From assembly GCA_947644195.1 (NCBI GenBank), contig CANRZB010000028.1, positions 1 to 48,118 of the forward strand: DNA of 48,118 nt, written 5' to 3'. Below are positions 15,287 to 24,970 of the stretch, in pieces. The translations under genes and the position numbers were made by a program. Under the pieces are notes generated by a model. That model was given only the letters and a program-made list of their open reading frames with translations, did no database searches and was not told the DNA's origin. The stretch comes from an uncultured Clostridium sp. (GTDB lineage Bacteria; Bacillota; Clostridia; Lachnospirales; Lachnospiraceae). Position 1 is the stretch's first letter. Each line of letters starts with the position of its first letter.

Positions 15287-18103
15287 ATGAAGTTAAAGGG
15301 AAAAAAGCTACTTAGCTTGGCTGTGTCTACAGCATTGATTATTACTTCTTTATTTATACCTAAAATTGATAGTAAGGCGGCTGAAAATGGTATTAAGGAT
15401 GGGGATGTTGATCGCGGCACATATGGTGATACGATTAATTATCTCTATTATAAGGATGCTAAGGGTGTTGCAGGTAACGATTCTGTTTTAATATTAGATG
15501 GTAAAGGTGTAATGCCCGATGTAACATATGATGGTTATGAAGATAATTCGAACGCCACTGTTGAAAATGGATATACAAAACCTCATTATGAAAAACAAGG
15601 ATGGTATGCAGCATCGACATACAAGACAAAAGAAGACTTTCAAAAACTAACAGATGAAGACTGGATGGGAGTAAGCGGGGAATTACTCATTAATAAACTG
15701 ATCATAGGTGGAGAGATTTCTTCTATTGGAGAAAACTCCTTTTTATATTATGGAGCTCTAAATACAGTTTGGTTGGGAAAAAGCGTAGTTAATATTTCTA
15801 GCCATGCTTTTTTTTATGAGTTCACCTGTAAGAATGTATATATTTATGGAGACCTTCAAGAAGTTGCAAATGGTGCTTTTGATGATGATTATAAGATTCA
15901 TGTTATTAATAAAACGTCTGCAGATAAAGTAATTGCATCCGGGGTAAGTAGCAAAAATGTAGTTATTGACGCAGGCACAGATGATACTTCACTACGAATA
16001 TCTTTAAAGAAAGCTATTATCGAGCAGAATAAATATCCAGAGGGAGCAGGTTTGACTTCAGGATCCTGGAAAAAATTGACAGATGCCATAACGGATGGTC
16101 AGGCATGTTTTGAAGCGGATATGTTGATAGATGGAATTACAGAAGAGGACGTTACTGCCAAGGCAAAAGCGATTGATGATGCAGTAAGTGGATTGATTCC
16201 ATCTAAAGCGCTGGATGATGCCCTAGCAGAGGCAGCAAAGTTGGAAGGCAGCGATTATACTGCTGAAAGCTGGGCAGTATTAGAGAAAGCGGTAGAAGCT
16301 GGAAAGACTGGACTCAAAGAGGCAGAGACGGCAGAGGAAATTGCTAGCCTGGCAAAAGCGGTTAATGATGCAATCTCTGGTCTGGTTAAACTGACGGCAG
16401 ATGTTGCAAAGGCTGATCTGGCGAAGGTTGTTGCAAAGACAGAGGGCTTGGTGGAGAGCGATTATTCCAAGAAGAGCTGGGAAGCTTTAAAGACAGCGAT
16501 GGAAGGAGCAGAGGCTGTTGCAGACAGCGAGGTAATTTCTGAGATAGCTACTGCAGCAGAGAACCTTCAGAAAGCATTGGACGGATTGACCGTGGAGTAT
16601 CCTACAGAATGGTTCTCCTTGGCAGGTATGCCTTCTAGTATGGAGAACTGGGATAACCCCGTTATTGTTTCCATTCTTTCCGGAACAGTAGAGCCTGAAA
16701 TGGCTGGAGCTACAAAGGTAGAGGTGACTTTTGATTGTGCAGCAGATACCCAGTGGAATGAATTTACAGCTGTTAATTTCAGAATGGGTGGTGACTTTCA
16801 GGAATTTGATGGAAAGGAGGACGGTAGTTGGCAGACTGGTCGAAAAGGCATCAAGGTAACTATGGATCTTCCTTCCGCATTGACAGAAGGAGCAAAATAT
16901 AATCTTGAGGGATACACGCAGTCATGGAAAGGAGCAGCTGGAAATGTCTTTACCTTTCAGAAGGTAAGATTCTTAGATGCGGATGATATTGAATTAAAGG
17001 CAGTAAGCTCACCAAAGGATGTTGCTGAGTTCCTGGAGTCTGCTGTGAAAGCTGCGGAAGATAAGCTAGTTGATCTCGAAGCGGGGGACTACACAGAGGA
17101 AAGTATTGCAGACTTTAAAGCATATCTTGAAAACTTGAAATCAGGGGGAGCAAACGACAAGCTTCCAAGTGTTATCAATGCGATCCTGACAAAGTTAAAG
17201 GATGTCACGACAGAATTACAGCCTAGTGATAATACGTCGGAAATGGAATCTCTGAATAAGAGCATTGAAAGAGCGGAAGCGCTGAATAAGAGTGACTATA
17301 CCGCAACTAGTTGGAGTGTATTAGAAAAAGCACTTACGGCAGCTAAGAAAGCGACAGAAAGTACTGTGATCAGCGAAGTGAAAGCATTGAATAAGGCTGT
17401 GGAAGATGCGATTACAGGATTGAAACTGGCAGATCCAAGTAAAACACCGGATCCAAACGAGACACCAGATCCAAATGAAACACCGGATCCAAATGAAACA
17501 CCGGATCCAAATGAAACACCGGATCCAAACAGGACACCTGGTCCAAATGAAACACCGAATCCAAGCAAGGCACCTGGTACAAATCCAACCAAGGTTCCGA
17601 CTCCGACAAAGAACCCAGGGGGACCTGGCACAACAAAGCCAACGAATCCTCCTTCCAATATTGCGACAGGACCAAAAGTGGGTACGAAGCTTACATCTGG
17701 CAGTTATGTTTACCAGGTAACTAAGGTTGCGACAGCGAAGACGGAAGGTACGGTAACGTTTACTTCCCTGACCAAGGCGGGGAAAAAGGCTGGCAAACTA
17801 TCTATTCCGGATACAGCTACGATAAGTGGATACAAGTATCAGGTAACGAAACTTGGCAACAATGCGTTTAAGGGCGCTAAGGCAAAGAGCATTTCACTTG
17901 GCAAGTATATTAACGCCATTCCGAAGGGCGCCTTTGCGAAGTGTAAGAAGTTAAAAACTTTGTCGATTAAGGCTAAACTCAAATCGGTAAAGAAGGGTGC
18001 ATTTAAGGGCTGTAAAAAGAAGATTAAGGTAAAGACTTCTAAGAAGTATAAGAAGACGAATATTAAGCTGTTAAAGAAGAGTGGTTATAAGAAGTTCAAA
18101 TAA
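15287..18103 (+). CDS. Secreted modular surface protein: LRR, FIVAR repeats, CBM-like domain
   Basis: Exported protein of 938 residues. Order: signal peptide (1-31, cleavage near SKAAE); a BspA-like leucine-rich part (about 130-220, LLINKLIIGGEISSIGENSF); three FIVAR-type three-helix modules (about 233-435, each with a SDYTxxSW-like motif); a beta-rich domain resembling the cellulase's binding modules (about 437-568); two more FIVAR modules (584-712); a Pro/Asn/Glu/Thr linker of six-residue DPNETP repeats (about 717-750); a Thr/Pro linker; and a C-terminal lysine-rich BspA-like domain (about 800-938). No LPXTG motif; the basic C-terminus may hold it to the wall. Just after the GH5 gene (145-base gap), it probably helps bind plant glycan or anchor the cell to it; this is inference. 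Confidence 0.85.
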   Translation: MKLKGKKLLSLAVSTALIITSLFIPKIDSKAAENGIKDGDVDRGTYGDTINYLYYKDAKGVAGNDSVLILDGKGVMPDVTYDGYEDNSNATVENGYTKPHYEKQGWYAASTYKTKEDFQKLTDEDWMGVSGELLINKLIIGGEISSIGENSFLYYGALNTVWLGKSVVNISSHAFFYEFTCKNVYIYGDLQEVANGAFDDDYKIHVINKTSADKVIASGVSSKNVVIDAGTDDTSLRISLKKAIIEQNKYPEGAGLTSGSWKKLTDAITDGQACFEADMLIDGITEEDVTAKAKAIDDAVSGLIPSKALDDALAEAAKLEGSDYTAESWAVLEKAVEAGKTGLKEAETAEEIASLAKAVNDAISGLVKLTADVAKADLAKVVAKTEGLVESDYSKKSWEALKTAMEGAEAVADSEVISEIATAAENLQKALDGLTVEYPTEWFSLAGMPSSMENWDNPVIVSILSGTVEPEMAGATKVEVTFDCAADTQWNEFTAVNFRMGGDFQEFDGKEDGSWQTGRKGIKVTMDLPSALTEGAKYNLEGYTQSWKGAAGNVFTFQKVRFLDADDIELKAVSSPKDVAEFLESAVKAAEDKLVDLEAGDYTEESIADFKAYLENLKSGGANDKLPSVINAILTKLKDVTTELQPSDNTSEMESLNKSIERAEALNKSDYTATSWSVLEKALTAAKKATESTVISEVKALNKAVEDAITGLKLADPSKTPDPNETPDPNETPDPNETPDPNETPDPNRTPGPNETPNPSKAPGTNPTKVPTPTKNPGGPGTTKPTNPPSNIATGPKVGTKLTSGSYVYQVTKVATAKTEGTVTFTSLTKAGKKAGKLSIPDTATISGYKYQVTKLGNNAFKGAKAKSISLGKYINAIPKGAFAKCKKLKTLSIKAKLKSVKKGAFKGCKKKIKVKTSKKYKKTNIKLLKKSGYKKFK
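17449..17536 (+). repeat. 18-bp tandem repeat coding for the DPNETP linker
   Basis: About five near-identical 18-base units (CCGGATCCAAATGAAACA) run in frame and encode the DPNETP linker; two central units are identical, so slippage could change linker length. Confidence 0.85.
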
Positions 18104-18415
18104 TTAATATGGTTTCTTCGTCATCTAATTTTGGCATGGAGTGATGCCAAAGCGGGGCGGTTGCAAACGTGGATTCTGGATCTGCGGAGCAGCCGCCTCT
18201 TGCATTTCTATATTAAATTTAAATAAGATAGGAGAAAGGCAAAAAATTTAGAAGTTTGTTGTAATTTATCAGATTTGTGTTACAATAATAGACAGATCTG
18301 GCATAATTTCGGGCTTGTCTCTTATGTCAGACGTTAGTAGGATCGGAGAGGACGGATATACACAACAGAACAAAGCATATTTGAGATTTTCCATGCGGAA
18401 AGGCTGGCAGACACA
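18104..18415 (+). promoter_or_regulatory. Intergenic region with promoter of the hybrid kinase
   Basis: TTGTAA (18259-18264), 16 bases, TACAAT (18281-18286) makes a good promoter with a leader of about 120 bases. A short hairpin TTTGGCA/TGCCAAA (18131-18152) follows the surface-protein gene but has no T-run. Nothing else stands out. Confidence 0.6.
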
Positions 18416-21238
18416 ATGAGAGATGAGGCAGGACGGATAGGCAACCAGGCGGAGACGGAGGGTGGAACAGCAGCAAAGAAGACCGAGAAAATCAGGCAGA
18501 ATAATAGCAACGGAGAATCGCAGTTAGAACAGCTTCAGGATATGTTGGATGGTTTCCCGGGTAATATTTGTGTACTTCGATGGACGGAGGAACATTTCGA
18601 ACCGATCGCTATGAGCAGGGATTTCTCCCGAATTCTTCAAGTGGAAGGAGATCCGAGACAAAACATTTATTCTATGAAACAGATTCTTTATCTTCATCCC
18701 GATGATCAGATTCGATTAGATCACTATGCTCTGGAATGTATTCATAATAACAATCCTGTGGACATTACGATACGATTTCAGTATGAACCGGAAAAAGAAT
18801 ATTGTTGGATTCACTTAAAAGCAAATGTATCCCAGCAAGAGGACGGATCTAAGCTATGTTTTGTTTCCTGTCATGATGTTACCAAAGAGCATGAACTGGA
18901 GTGTCGGTTAAAATCCAGTGATTACAGTTTTCAGACAGTGTTGGAGAATTGCCATATCTATTGTGGGAAGTATGATGTGAGAAAAAGGGTCTCCTATTTT
19001 AATCGGGTAATTCAACAGGATTTTGGCTTGCCACGGCAGATTAAAATCGATCAGATATTAGATTCCCATATCATTTCGCAGGAAGTCAGTCAGCAGCTGC
19101 GGGATATGTTTCATAAAATGAGTACAGAAAAACGGGATGTCATGACTCTGGAGGTACCGATTCGTCATGTAAACGGTGAACAGATGTGGATCAGACAGAT
19201 TTATACCGTAGTGGAAAGAGATGAACAGAAAAAACCGCTGACGATCATTAGTACAGCGTTGGATATTACCAAAAACAAACAGGCGGAACAGCGTTTTCGC
19301 ACGGAAAATGCATATCAGCAGATTATGGATCCGGATACCATTACGATGATTCGTATGAATGTGACGCATTGGATGATATTGGACTGTATGGGGGAATGTA
19401 AAGGGCTTGATCGGCATTTTGGTCATTTTTTGGAAACCATGCAGGAGACCATACCGGATGAAAGGATGAAGACTGCGTTTCAGCAAATATTTCAACAGCA
19501 AAATATGTTGCGGGAGTTTGAGTCTGGTCAGAATAAATTAAGCTATATCTTTCGGAGCCGCCGTACCAGCGGCGGTGTCATCTGGATGGAGATTACTGCG
19601 GATATGATCCAGCGGGGAGATGGAGAAATTCTGGCTCTGGTTCAGGTGAAAGACATCAACCAGCAGGTTATTGTGGATCAAGTTCGTAACAGCATGATTG
19701 ACCGTTTTGTGGATTTTGTTGCCTATTATGCGCTGGCAGACGGGAGTAGTTACATATTTTCAGAGAATGAAGAATATGACTTTACTTCGGATACAGAGGA
19801 AGGAGCGCTTAGGAAATTATCCAATGCGATTCAAAAGAAATTATCTTTCGCCGAATGGGAGGCATTGCAATCCCAATTAAATCTCAAAACAATGATTCAG
19901 AATCTGGATCATATTTCTAATTATCAGTACTCTTATCAAATCAAGGAAGATGGATTACGTACCAAGAGGGTAAATTATTTTTACCTGGATCAGAACCAGG
20001 ACGTCATTGTCATCTCCCAACAGGATATCACAGACATGATTCAGGAGGAAGTCCACCAAAAGGAAGAACTCAAGAGAGCCCTGGATCTTGCCATTCATGC
20101 CAGCAATTCCAGAGATGAATTTATGTCCAATATGAGCCATGATCTACGCACTCCGTTAAATGGAATTATCGGTGCATCGGAGCTGGCAAGGGATCTGGTG
20201 GTTAGCCATCCGGAATTGGCAGAGGAATATTTAAATGCCATTTATTCTTCGGGACATCTGATGTTAAATCTCGTCAATGATATTTTAGATATTGGACAAC
20301 TAGAATATGGGAAACAGGAGCTGGAAACGATCAAGATTGATTGGGATATATTGTCGGATCATCTATGGCAGAAACTAGATCCCATCTGTAGGGAAAAAGG
20401 AGTGGAGCTGAAAATTAACCTGACAGATCAGCCATCTGTCATTGGGGACTTCTATCAATTAAACCAGGTGCTCCAAAATCTTTTATTCAATGCGGTGAAA
20501 TATACGAAATCAGGTGGCAGCATAGAGTGTCAGGTAACAGAGAGCCAGATGATCCGGGATACTTTTTTGGTAACTATTATGGTTCGTGATACTGGAATCG
20601 GGATCGGAACAGAATTCCAACAACATATGTATGAACCATTTTCCAGGGAAAATAATGAGATCAATGCGCAGGAGATGGGCAGTGGCTTTGGATTGGCAAT
20701 CGCAAAAAGCCGGATTGAACTGATGGGTGGTTCTATCCGCTGCGATAGTGAAAAAGGGGGTGGAACTGCTTTTTATGTCACGTTACCATTTCTGTCGGGC
20801 CAGAAGAGTACAACGAGCAAAAACAGGAAAAAGGATCCGGCGGGTCATAGAATTTTGCGAGGATGCAAGGTGTTGCTGGTGGAGGATCATCCGCTTAACG
20901 CTAAGATTGTAAAAAGACTGCTGGAGAGCAGGGATGTTGTGGTAAAACATGTGATTAACGGTCAGGAAGCCGTGGACTGTTTTTGTCAGTCAGAGTTGTT
21001 TTATTATGATATCATATTGATGGATATCTCCATGCCAGTGATGGACGGCATTGAAGCTACCAGGCAAATTCGGGCAATGGAGCGCAGTGACGCTCATTTG
21101 GTACCGATCATTGCACTGACAGCCAATGCATTCGAAAGAGATATCCAGAGAGGCAAAGTTGCCGGAATGAATGAACATCTGACAAAACCATTGAATTCTG
21201 GAAAATTATTTGATGTCTTACATGATTTCTGGCAATAA
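18416..21238 (+). CDS. Hybrid sensor histidine kinase/response regulator with PAS domains
   Basis: A 940-residue kinase with no membrane segment, so it senses from the cytoplasm. The N-terminal half has about three PAS-like domains (about 35-160, 165-290, 310-420) plus a further sensory stretch. Then the dimerisation helix with phospho-His575 in NMSHDLRTPLNG; the ATPase domain with the N box QNLLFNAVKYT, G1 VRDTGIGIG and G2 GSGFGLAIAK; and a C-terminal receiver (about 820-940) with VEDHP, phospho-Asp870 in ILMDISMP and the KP switch. The start is uncertain: no good ribosome site precedes 18416 and an ATG at 18541 is possible. There is no output gene beside it; a phosphorelay partner must be elsewhere. 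Confidence 0.9.
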   Translation: MRDEAGRIGNQAETEGGTAAKKTEKIRQNNSNGESQLEQLQDMLDGFPGNICVLRWTEEHFEPIAMSRDFSRILQVEGDPRQNIYSMKQILYLHPDDQIRLDHYALECIHNNNPVDITIRFQYEPEKEYCWIHLKANVSQQEDGSKLCFVSCHDVTKEHELECRLKSSDYSFQTVLENCHIYCGKYDVRKRVSYFNRVIQQDFGLPRQIKIDQILDSHIISQEVSQQLRDMFHKMSTEKRDVMTLEVPIRHVNGEQMWIRQIYTVVERDEQKKPLTIISTALDITKNKQAEQRFRTENAYQQIMDPDTITMIRMNVTHWMILDCMGECKGLDRHFGHFLETMQETIPDERMKTAFQQIFQQQNMLREFESGQNKLSYIFRSRRTSGGVIWMEITADMIQRGDGEILALVQVKDINQQVIVDQVRNSMIDRFVDFVAYYALADGSSYIFSENEEYDFTSDTEEGALRKLSNAIQKKLSFAEWEALQSQLNLKTMIQNLDHISNYQYSYQIKEDGLRTKRVNYFYLDQNQDVIVISQQDITDMIQEEVHQKEELKRALDLAIHASNSRDEFMSNMSHDLRTPLNGIIGASELARDLVVSHPELAEEYLNAIYSSGHLMLNLVNDILDIGQLEYGKQELETIKIDWDILSDHLWQKLDPICREKGVELKINLTDQPSVIGDFYQLNQVLQNLLFNAVKYTKSGGSIECQVTESQMIRDTFLVTIMVRDTGIGIGTEFQQHMYEPFSRENNEINAQEMGSGFGLAIAKSRIELMGGSIRCDSEKGGGTAFYVTLPFLSGQKSTTSKNRKKDPAGHRILRGCKVLLVEDHPLNAKIVKRLLESRDVVVKHVINGQEAVDCFCQSELFYYDIILMDISMPVMDGIEATRQIRAMERSDAHLVPIIALTANAFERDIQRGKVAGMNEHLTKPLNSGKLFDVLHDFWQ

Positions 21239-21245
21239 ATTCTAT

Positions 21246-21307
21246 GAAGAACGCAAAGACATCGTTCTTCCGCTTTTATGTTTTATTTGTGCCAGTGGTA
21301 CTGGCAT
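21246..21307 (+). terminator. Two hairpins after the hybrid kinase gene
   Basis: GAAGAACG/CGTTCTTC (21246-21270) is an eight-base stem followed by a T-rich tail (CGCTTTTATGTTTT), a plausible terminator. TGCCAGT/ACTGGCA (21291-21307) forms a second stem with a three-base loop. Confidence 0.5.
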
Positions 21308-21338
21308 GATGGGAAGCGAATAGCAGAAAGGAGAACAT

Positions 21339-22037
21339 ATGGGAAAGATTACCTATCAAAAAGCAGTAACCTTTAGTTATGATGACGGAATTTCTCAAGA
21401 TATCCGTTTGGTTGCGTTATTTCAGAAATATGGGATGAAAGCAACCTTTAATCTGAATACGGGAATTCAAAACGAAGATAGCAAGTTTGAGATTGATGGA
21501 ACGCCAATCCATCGGATGAATCAGGAGGACAGGTTGGAGCAGTTATACCGGGGGCATGAAATTGCGGTGCACGGGCTCACACATGCCTTTCCGTTAGATC
21601 TGAAACCGGAGGAATATGAGCAGGAATTTTTGCAGGATGCCAAGAATATTGAACGGCTGTACGGTAAATATCCGATAGGGATGGCATATGCCTATGGCGA
21701 TTATTCGGATAATGTGATCCAATATTTACAGAAAATAGGAATTCGGTACGCAAGAACGGTGGAAAGCACACACGGATTTTCTTTGCCTCAGGATCCGATG
21801 CGCTTGAAAGCAACCTGTCATCACAAGGATGAACAGCTTTTTACGTTGGCAGAGGAATTTCTGGCAGCCAAACCGAAAGCCGGAGATCCACCGATGTTAT
21901 TCTATGTCTGGGGGCATAGCTATGAATTTGATGCAGATAACAATTGGGATCGGATGGAAATGTTGTGCCAGATGCTGGCAGGGCATGACGATATCTTTTA
22001 TGGAACTAATGCGCAATGTCTGGGATTTGACGGATGA
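21339..22037 (+). CDS. Polysaccharide deacetylase (NodB-like)
   Basis: A 232-residue metal-dependent deacetylase of carbohydrate esterase family 4 type. The metal and catalytic motifs are present: TFSYDDG (Asp15, Asp16), HGLTHAF (His78, His82), and a later WGHSYEF replacing the usual last motif. No signal peptide, so it may act inside the cell on an N-acetyl or similar sugar rather than on peptidoglycan. GGAG precedes the ATG. It is 100 bases after the hybrid kinase gene with hairpins between. Confidence 0.85.
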   Translation: MGKITYQKAVTFSYDDGISQDIRLVALFQKYGMKATFNLNTGIQNEDSKFEIDGTPIHRMNQEDRLEQLYRGHEIAVHGLTHAFPLDLKPEEYEQEFLQDAKNIERLYGKYPIGMAYAYGDYSDNVIQYLQKIGIRYARTVESTHGFSLPQDPMRLKATCHHKDEQLFTLAEEFLAAKPKAGDPPMLFYVWGHSYEFDADNNWDRMEMLCQMLAGHDDIFYGTNAQCLGFDG

Positions 22038-22154
22038 TTTCTGACGGATGGTTAGCCGGGAAAATTCTGTCGATGGATATCAGTATGATGAGAATGGGAT
22101 TAATGATCTAACTGACTTATGTTTTGGACGGGTGCTGTCGATATATCTATAAAG

Positions 22155-22218
22155 TTTTGGCTGTAAAAAGCCAAAAGGTATAGAGTATTGTATTTGGAAA
22201 ATGAAGTTGGCTTTTTTT
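22155..22218 (+). promoter_or_regulatory. Attenuator-like leader with competing hairpins
   Basis: Segment 1 TTTTGGCT (22155-22162) pairs with segment 2 AAGCCAAAA (22168-22176). Segment 2 can instead pair with segment 3 TTGGCTTTTTTT (22207-22218), which ends in a T-run and so makes a terminator. The two pairings exclude each other, the layout of a terminator/antiterminator switch, just before the gene at 22256. Confidence 0.6.
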
Positions 22219-22255
22219 GAATCGTCCGGCAGGACGGTATCATGGAGGGGAAATT

Positions 22256-23263
22256 ATGGAAAATGGATTTTCAATTAGCAGTGTTCGCCGGGAGCAGGAC
22301 AGTTTTTCGCTGGCGGTAAACACGGGACGCACCAGGTCACAAAAGCGGGAACAGGCAGAGAAAGAGGATCGAAAGAGCATTTATCTGGGAGATCTGACAC
22401 AGAATAATCCGCAGGAGCAGATCAGTGAAAAATATGCCATGGCACAGAAACGGGCAATCAAGAAGATCTTGAACCAGTTAGAGGATGACGTCAAGGTAGA
22501 TGATGAGATGGCATTGGAGACTGCAAATGTAGAGCAGTTGCAGCAGGATATCCAGCAATATAGGGATGGTTTGGCTGCCGTGCAGGCACGCCGTGAAAAT
22601 TTAAAAGAGACTCACAATGTAGATCCTGACAGCCAGGAGCAAAAGGATCTGGAATTGATGCAGAAAGCGGAGTTGTCACAAAGAGATCCGTTCAATCCAG
22701 AATATGCGTTGACGGAGGAAGAAAAGGAACATCTAAATTCAATCACGGAGAAGACGAAGTACCAAGAGGATATGCTTCTCTGCGATCAGGAAGAGCAGCA
22801 ATATAAAGACCGGATCGAGCTGGCACAACGCAGGATTGAGGAGAGCAAGGCGACAGTATATGCTACGGAGAAGGCTCTGTTAAAGGTACATCCGATGGTA
22901 GATGCAGTGCAGGATGCGGATAAGATTATGAAAGCCGCAAACAAAGAAAGAATTGGTTCTCTCTATCAGGAAGGTGTGGATCAGATTGAGGAAAATAATG
23001 CTGAGACACAGACAGAGATGGCTGAGAATAAGGAAAAGGCGCTGGAAGAAAAGATGGAACGTGAAAAGATGAAAGCGGAAGAACGGGAGCGGGAGGAAGC
23101 CGAACAGGAGATGGAAAATTCTATCCTGTCGGTAACAATGCAGGCGATGTCTTACGGCCAGCAGACCGGGGAAGCAGTGCAGGCGGAGATTAAGAATCTG
23201 ATTCAGGATCAGGTGCTTTTGGACGTAGATCTCAAGGGGCTTCGTGTGAACGAAAAGGTTTAA
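22256..23263 (+). CDS. Coiled-coil hypothetical protein
   Basis: A 335-residue, highly charged protein, mostly predicted helix, with long heptad-like stretches rich in Glu, Lys, Gln and Met (about 65-260). The region EKALEEKMEREKMKAEERE is an almost pure charged helix. No signal peptide, membrane segment or catalytic motif is visible. I do not recognise a family beyond Lachnospiraceae hypothetical proteins. The ATG at 22256 is chosen because GGAGGGG lies six bases before it; an earlier in-frame ATG at 22217 overlaps the terminator hairpin. The leader suggests control by transcription attenuation. Confidence 0.8.
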   Translation: MENGFSISSVRREQDSFSLAVNTGRTRSQKREQAEKEDRKSIYLGDLTQNNPQEQISEKYAMAQKRAIKKILNQLEDDVKVDDEMALETANVEQLQQDIQQYRDGLAAVQARRENLKETHNVDPDSQEQKDLELMQKAELSQRDPFNPEYALTEEEKEHLNSITEKTKYQEDMLLCDQEEQQYKDRIELAQRRIEESKATVYATEKALLKVHPMVDAVQDADKIMKAANKERIGSLYQEGVDQIEENNAETQTEMAENKEKALEEKMEREKMKAEEREREEAEQEMENSILSVTMQAMSYGQQTGEAVQAEIKNLIQDQVLLDVDLKGLRVNEKV

Positions 23264-23332
23264 TGAGATAAAGTCTGGCAGGGCAGATGGCAGTAAGGTA
23301 ACGTGGATGCTCTGGCTCTGATACAAAAGATA

Positions 23333-23361
23333 TTGACTTTCGGTTGCGTCCATGGTTTAAT
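23333..23361 (+). promoter_or_regulatory. Promoter of the potABCD operon
   Basis: TTGACT (23333-23338), 17 bases, TTTAAT (23356-23361), about 137 bases before potA. Confidence 0.5.
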
Positions 23362-23497
23362 AGAGACAAATATAAGAGCATTGAGGGGAACTTGGCTAAG
23401 CACGAGCGTTGCAAGGTTAGGTTCTCCTTTTCGGTGCAGAGACAAATTGTCGGAGAGTGACATTTCATAAAAAAAACAGACAGCATGGGGGAGAAAG

Positions 23498-24970
23498 ATG
23501 GCAGAGACAATTATTGAATTACAGAAGATACAGAAATGTTATACGGGGGATACGGCAGTGATTGATGGATTTAGCCTTACCATCAAAAAAGGTGAGTTTG
23601 TGACGTTTCTGGGTCCATCTGGATGTGGGAAAACCACGATTCTGCGTATGATTGGGGGATTTGAGTCGCCTACTTCCGGTAAGATTTTATTGCATGGAGA
23701 AGATATCAGCAGGATGCCGGCGAATCAGCGGCCGATCAATACTGTGTTTCAGAAATACGCCTTATTTCCCCATCTAAATATTTACGATAATATTGCGTTT
23801 GGTCTGAAATTAAAAAAACTGCCGAAACAGGACATTGATAAAAAGGTCAGACACGCCTTGGAAGTGGTGGATCTGGAAGGATTTGAGCGCAGACATATCT
23901 CTACGCTGTCGGGCGGCCAGCAGCAACGGATTGCGATTGCCCGCGCCATTGTCAATGAACCGGAAATCCTGCTGTTGGACGAGCCGTTGGGGGCATTGGA
24001 TTACAAAATGCGCAAGGAGATGCAGTTGGAGTTGATGCAGATGCATGAGGAACTAGGCATTACCTTTATCTATGTCACACACGACCAGGAAGAAGCAATG
24101 ACCATGTCGGATAAGATTGTCGTCATGTCAGATGGTAAAATCCAGCAGACCGGGACGCCGGAGGAAATTTACGATGAGCCCGCCAATGCTTTTGTTGCGG
24201 ACTTTATAGGTGAAAGTAATATTTTTAATGGAGTGATGACAGGGGTAAAAAAAGTGTCTTTCTGTGACCAGGAATTTCTCTGTGTCGATGATTATCCGGT
24301 AGGAACCAGGATAGAGGCGGTGGTACGGCCGGAGGATGTCATTCTGATGGAGCCGGAGCTTGGAATGTTGCAGGGGGAAGTGATCTCTTCCATTTTCAAA
24401 GGAACTTTTTATGAAATAACGGTTCAGTGCGAAAAAAATGAGATTGTACTGCAAGGGCAAAAGCCGGCGGCCAAGGGGGAGCAGGTGGGCTTATGCATAG
24501 AGCCGGATGGAATACATGTCATGCCATATAATCTGATGATTAATCACTTTACAGGAGTGATTGACGAAGATATGCATCTGTGTTTTATTGATAATCGGCT
24601 GCCAGTCGATTTCTCACGGATCTATCCGGGATCAGTCCAAAGAGATGGACAGATATACGCATCGGATGGTACTCTGATCAATACCGTTGGAGCAAGGGTA
24701 GATGCTTATTTTAATCCAGCAGATGCGGTTCTCAGCGATGACCCGGATGCGGGGGAAGTACAGGGTAACATTGTCTCCATCATTTATAAAGGAGACCATT
24801 ACAGCTATGTAGTGCGTAGTAAAAATGAAGTTGATTATTATGTAGATGATGAGTATTTATGGAACATCGAAGATTTTGTCAGCGTCATTATTCCGTTAGA
24901 TCGGATAGAATATCATTTGAAGCCTGCGATTGGCGATGAATTCAGAAAAAGAGAGGCTGGAACAAAATGA
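23498..24970 (+). CDS. potA: Spermidine/putrescine ABC importer ATP-binding protein PotA
   Basis: ATPase of the polyamine importer, 490 residues. Walker A GPSGCGKTT, signature LSGGQQQR, Walker B ILLLDEPLGALD and the switch His in VTHDQEEA are all present. A TOBE domain follows at about 280-350. It is about 120-140 residues longer than usual PotA (about 350-370): the extra C-terminus (about 350-490) looks like another TOBE-like unit, with IVSIIYKGDHYSYVVRS echoing the earlier VISSIFKGTFYEITVQC. GGGGGAG precedes the ATG. It overlaps potB by four bases. Confidence 0.93.
   Translation: MAETIIELQKIQKCYTGDTAVIDGFSLTIKKGEFVTFLGPSGCGKTTILRMIGGFESPTSGKILLHGEDISRMPANQRPINTVFQKYALFPHLNIYDNIAFGLKLKKLPKQDIDKKVRHALEVVDLEGFERRHISTLSGGQQQRIAIARAIVNEPEILLLDEPLGALDYKMRKEMQLELMQMHEELGITFIYVTHDQEEAMTMSDKIVVMSDGKIQQTGTPEEIYDEPANAFVADFIGESNIFNGVMTGVKKVSFCDQEFLCVDDYPVGTRIEAVVRPEDVILMEPELGMLQGEVISSIFKGTFYEITVQCEKNEIVLQGQKPAAKGEQVGLCIEPDGIHVMPYNLMINHFTGVIDEDMHLCFIDNRLPVDFSRIYPGSVQRDGQIYASDGTLINTVGARVDAYFNPADAVLSDDPDAGEVQGNIVSIIYKGDHYSYVVRSKNEVDYYVDDEYLWNIEDFVSVIIPLDRIEYHLKPAIGDEFRKREAGTK

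Noticed and set aside
17296-17658. 120-codon Gly/Val/Phe-rich minus-strand frame
   Set aside because: It is the antisense of the DPNETP repeat and FIVAR coding region of the surface protein, with no ribosome site.
15287-18103. Sortase anchoring of the surface protein
   Set aside because: No LPXTG-like motif or terminal hydrophobic segment is present; the protein ends in a lysine-rich domain.
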